Made by a program: the position numbers and the translations under genes | The notes under the pieces: model-generated | What the model saw: only the letters and a program-made list of their open reading frames with translations | Databases searched by the model: none | What the model was told of the DNA's origin: nothing | Assembly (NCBI GenBank): GCA_026990615.1 | Contig: JALXDB010000031.1 | Span: 1 to 9,071 of the forward strand | Direction of reading: 5' to 3' | Origin: Spirochaetota bacterium | GTDB taxonomy: Bacteria; Spirochaetota; B62-G9 | Length of the DNA: 9,071 nt | Shown here: positions 6,663 to 9,071 of the stretch, piece after piece | How positions within the stretch are numbered: the first letter of the stretch is position 1 | Layout: each line of letters starts with the position of its first letter

Positions 6663-8210
6663 ATGTACAAACTTTATGAAAGAATCCTCTCGGCAGGGGA
6701 AATTATAGCAAAAAACCTTAATGTAAAGCATATAATCTCCACTCTTGTTGAACAGGTGTTCGATATAACAGGGTGTGATCTTGCCTGTTTTTACAGTTAT
6801 GATAGGGATAAAATTAGATTACTTTACAGAAGAGGAAAGTATCTCCCCCCCGAAATTCTCAATCCGGACAATGACCCCTTTCAATTTATTATTGAATCAG
6901 GGGAAACAGTTGTTTTAACAGAGAAAAAACCAAGTCCCTTTATAGATGTACTACTTTCCGAAGGGATGGAATCAGGCATAGCTGCTCCAATCGGATCTGC
7001 TAAAAAGATATACGGCTTTATCGTTGTAAATTCCAGAAAAAAATATTTCTTTACAAGGTCTCTTTTAGATGTCGTAGAATCAATCTCAAAATTAACAGGA
7101 CAGTACTTTCACAACTCCATTTTACACCAGCAGCTCCGCGATTATACAAGAAAAATAGAGTCTCTCGAAAGATACCAGGAAAACATCTTTTCTTCCATGA
7201 CAAACATGTTGATAACAACTGACTCAAACGGCAATATAAAGTTTTTCAATGAATCGGCAGCCCAGAGGTTTCTTCTTAAAAAAAGTGATATAGGCAGAAA
7301 TCTTAAAGAAGTTCTGGCGGATGGAATGAGCAAAAAAATGCTTTCACATTTTGACCTGCCAATGAAAAAGGGCCTTGAAGTCATGGGCGCTGAAGGAATC
7401 TATAATAGAGGGGATAAGGAAATAGACTTTTCGGTTAACATTACACCCCTGAAAACAAAAAGGGGACGTTTCGAGGGAACTACCTTTATATTTACAGATC
7501 AGAGCAGAGAAAAAGAGCTTGAGAAAAATTACCTGAAAGTAAAAGAGGAGAGAAGAATCATAAAGGATATATTTTCAAGGTACCTATCCCAGGAAATCGT
7601 TTCCAAGCTGGTACAGAATCCCAATTTAATACATCTCGGGGGAGATAAAAAAGAAGCCACAATATTTTTCGCGGATATAAGGGGTTATACCTCATTTTCT
7701 GAAGGGAAGGATCCAGAATACATAGTCAAGGTTCTCAATGAATATTTTAGCGAGGCAGTTGAAATAATAATAAAGTACAGAGGTTTTATAGACAAGTTTA
7801 TCGGTGACTGTATAATGGCTGCATGGGGAGTTCCCCTGCAAACCAGGGAGGAGGACGCAAGGCTGGCCGTTAGCTGTGCTCTCGAAATACAGAAAGCGGT
7901 GGAGAATCCGAATAGAAAATTTTTCCGGGGAGAGGCAAGCAATCTAAAAATTGGAATCGGTATGCACACAGGACCGCTGGTTGCGGGCAATCTGGGATCA
8001 TCAAGGAGGCTTGACTATACTGTTATAGGAGATACGGTAAACATTGCATCAAGGCTGGAGGGTGTTGCAGGGCCGGGAGAAATTATTATAACTGAAAGAA
8101 CAAAATCTTTTCTTGGAGAAGGGTTTAAACTGAAAAGGCTAAACCCCGTGAAGGTAAAAGGCAAGGATGAACCTATAGAAATCTATAAAGTATTAGAAAA
8201 GGTGGGTTAA
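6663..8210 (+). CDS. GAF-PAS class III adenylate cyclase
   Basis: A 515-residue soluble enzyme predicted to make cAMP from ATP. It has an N-terminal GAF-like domain (about 15-150), a PAS domain (about 171-281, with ITTDSNGNIKFFNESA), a charged signalling helix (about 282-312) and a class III cyclase domain (about 325-512). Catalytic features are all present. The metal-binding aspartates are Asp338 in FADIRGYTSF and Asp382 in FIGDCIMAAWG. Purine-selecting Lys378 (IDKFIGD) pairs with Thr453 in DYTVIGDTVNIASRLE. Asn460 and Arg464 stabilise the transition state, and VKVKGK near 496-501 supplies phosphate-binding lysine. The Lys/Thr pair is the pattern of class IIIb adenylate cyclases, some of which respond to bicarbonate; a guanylate cyclase would usually show Glu at the Lys position. 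No transmembrane segment is seen, so control is probably by a small ligand or redox signal at GAF or PAS. It is followed after 4 bases by a membrane-anchored protein, very likely one operon. Confidence 0.93.
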   Translation: MYKLYERILSAGEIIAKNLNVKHIISTLVEQVFDITGCDLACFYSYDRDKIRLLYRRGKYLPPEILNPDNDPFQFIIESGETVVLTEKKPSPFIDVLLSEGMESGIAAPIGSAKKIYGFIVVNSRKKYFFTRSLLDVVESISKLTGQYFHNSILHQQLRDYTRKIESLERYQENIFSSMTNMLITTDSNGNIKFFNESAAQRFLLKKSDIGRNLKEVLADGMSKKMLSHFDLPMKKGLEVMGAEGIYNRGDKEIDFSVNITPLKTKRGRFEGTTFIFTDQSREKELEKNYLKVKEERRIIKDIFSRYLSQEIVSKLVQNPNLIHLGGDKKEATIFFADIRGYTSFSEGKDPEYIVKVLNEYFSEAVEIIIKYRGFIDKFIGDCIMAAWGVPLQTREEDARLAVSCALEIQKAVENPNRKFFRGEASNLKIGIGMHTGPLVAGNLGSSRRLDYTVIGDTVNIASRLEGVAGPGEIIITERTKSFLGEGFKLKRLNPVKVKGKDEPIEIYKVLEKVG

Positions 8211-8214
8211 TACT

Positions 8215-9071
8215 ATGTCAACTATAATCAAAATGCTGATGGAGTTCAACGCTGTGAGCTATATCATGATGGCCGGGTTCTTAATTCTAATCGGAGTAAT
8301 AGTTCTTCTAATCTTGTTCTTTATAAAACAAAACAGATTCATAAAAACTTTAAAGACCGCAATATCCGATAATTATGAGATTCTAACAGATAGATATCCA
8401 GAGGAGTATATAGTAAAAAAAAGCAAACTGATTGTAAAAATGCTGAGAGACACAGAGCTGGAAAAGGCAAAGGATTTCCTCTACAAAACAAACCTGGCCG
8501 GTTCATGGGTTCAGGCTTTAAAACAGTATGCCGATAAACAGTACTTCAAAGGTGTCCTCTCATTTGAAATAGAAGATGGATACTTTCTCTGTTTTAAACA
8601 TGCTCTGATAAGCGAAAAGTTGAAGAAGCTTTTTCTGGAATGGTTGAAAAAAGATGAAAGCTATCTAAAAAAGATTGCATATATGAGTAATGGAAGCAAA
8701 TTCAACGGGGCAAAGGCATTAAAAATCCTTAATGATTACTTCTCTCTTATAAAAGAGATGATAATCTACAATGACTGGAGATACAGATTTTTCAGTTTAA
8801 TAATTTTAATGAATCACAGGGACACCTCAACAGAGAGGATGCTCTTTGAACTGTTTAAAGATCCGGAATACAGAATCAGAAAAACATTAATAGACGAGTT
8901 CAACCCAGACAATCAGGAATTATTCCAGAAATCCCTTTTCAACACAATAATCAATGATCCACATCCCGAAGTGAGAAAGCACGCCATTAAAAGATACCAT
9001 TCTACCTATGAAGACTTTCCCGAAATAGAAATTGAAAATCTAAAAAACGAGGAAATCCTCCACCTGATAGA
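8215..9071 (+). CDS. membrane-anchored HEAT-repeat-like protein, 3' end outside the window
   Basis: An open frame of 285 full codons runs off the window with no stop. The start ATG lies 4 bases after the cyclase stop, with AAGGTGG (8199-8205) as ribosome binding site inside the cyclase end. One hydrophobic helix at about residues 14-38 (AGFLILIGVIVLLILFFI) is followed by a basic stretch (KQNRFIKTLK), predicting a short outside tail and a cytoplasmic body. The body is helix-rich and charged. Two segments, KDPEYRIRKTLIDEF (about 215-229) and NDPHPEVRKHAIKRY (about 247-261), have the D-x-x-x-x-VR-x-x-A pattern of HEAT/PBS-type repeats about 32 residues apart, so a repeat solenoid is likely to continue downstream. 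Such repeats usually bind proteins. The function is not recognised. Close coupling to a cAMP-forming enzyme suggests a scaffold or membrane partner; this is inference. Confidence 0.75.
   Translation, partial: MSTIIKMLMEFNAVSYIMMAGFLILIGVIVLLILFFIKQNRFIKTLKTAISDNYEILTDRYPEEYIVKKSKLIVKMLRDTELEKAKDFLYKTNLAGSWVQALKQYADKQYFKGVLSFEIEDGYFLCFKHALISEKLKKLFLEWLKKDESYLKKIAYMSNGSKFNGAKALKILNDYFSLIKEMIIYNDWRYRFFSLIILMNHRDTSTERMLFELFKDPEYRIRKTLIDEFNPDNQELFQKSLFNTIINDPHPEVRKHAIKRYHSTYEDFPEIEIENLKNEEILHLI

Overview
This is an A+T-rich bacterial window (bases 1-9071). AGA/AGG are the main arginine codons, ATA is common for isoleucine, and the genes have Shine-Dalgarno sites. The gene set (methyltransferase-like URO-D protein, nucleoside hydrolase, UPF0282-like MBL protein, galactokinase of the GNHTDH subgroup, MCP, class III cyclase) fits an anaerobic, possibly thermophilic bacterium such as a spirochaete, thermotogote or clostridial relative. 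The sequence alone does not fix the phylum. No tRNA, rRNA, CRISPR array or transposase was seen. Intergenic gaps are all under 200 bases.

Left region (1-4746, + strand) is a metabolic block. A good sigma70-type promoter (TTTACA-17-TATAAT) drives a URO-D superfamily protein (111-1157). A second regulatory gap, holding a perfect 12-bp palindrome and a TATAAT box, precedes a nucleoside hydrolase with a complete metal site (1260-2198). Next comes a decayed metallo-beta-lactamase-fold gene of the UPF0282 type (about 2164-3358). It carries three in-frame stops, one frameshift in a 7-A run and a lost metal-binding histidine. An intact galactokinase-family kinase (3442-4746) follows. The theme looks like salvage of nucleosides or sugars, with one member recently lost; this pathway reading is inference.

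Right region (4762-9071) is a signalling block. A membrane methyl-accepting chemotaxis protein with a NarX/PilJ-like sensor region (4762-6453, - strand) ends 15 bases from the galactokinase stop. It is transcribed divergently from a soluble GAF-PAS-class III adenylate cyclase (6663-8210, + strand). The 209-base gap between their start codons holds a promoter for each and a small inverted repeat over the cyclase -35 box. Four bases after the cyclase begins a membrane-anchored, probably HEAT-repeat protein that runs off the window end. The cyclase and this protein are almost certainly co-transcribed.

I did not find a clear-cut undescribed defence or mobile system. The items most worth following are the broken MBL gene, the unusual active-site residues of the URO-D and kinase proteins, and the cyclase/HEAT-protein pair.
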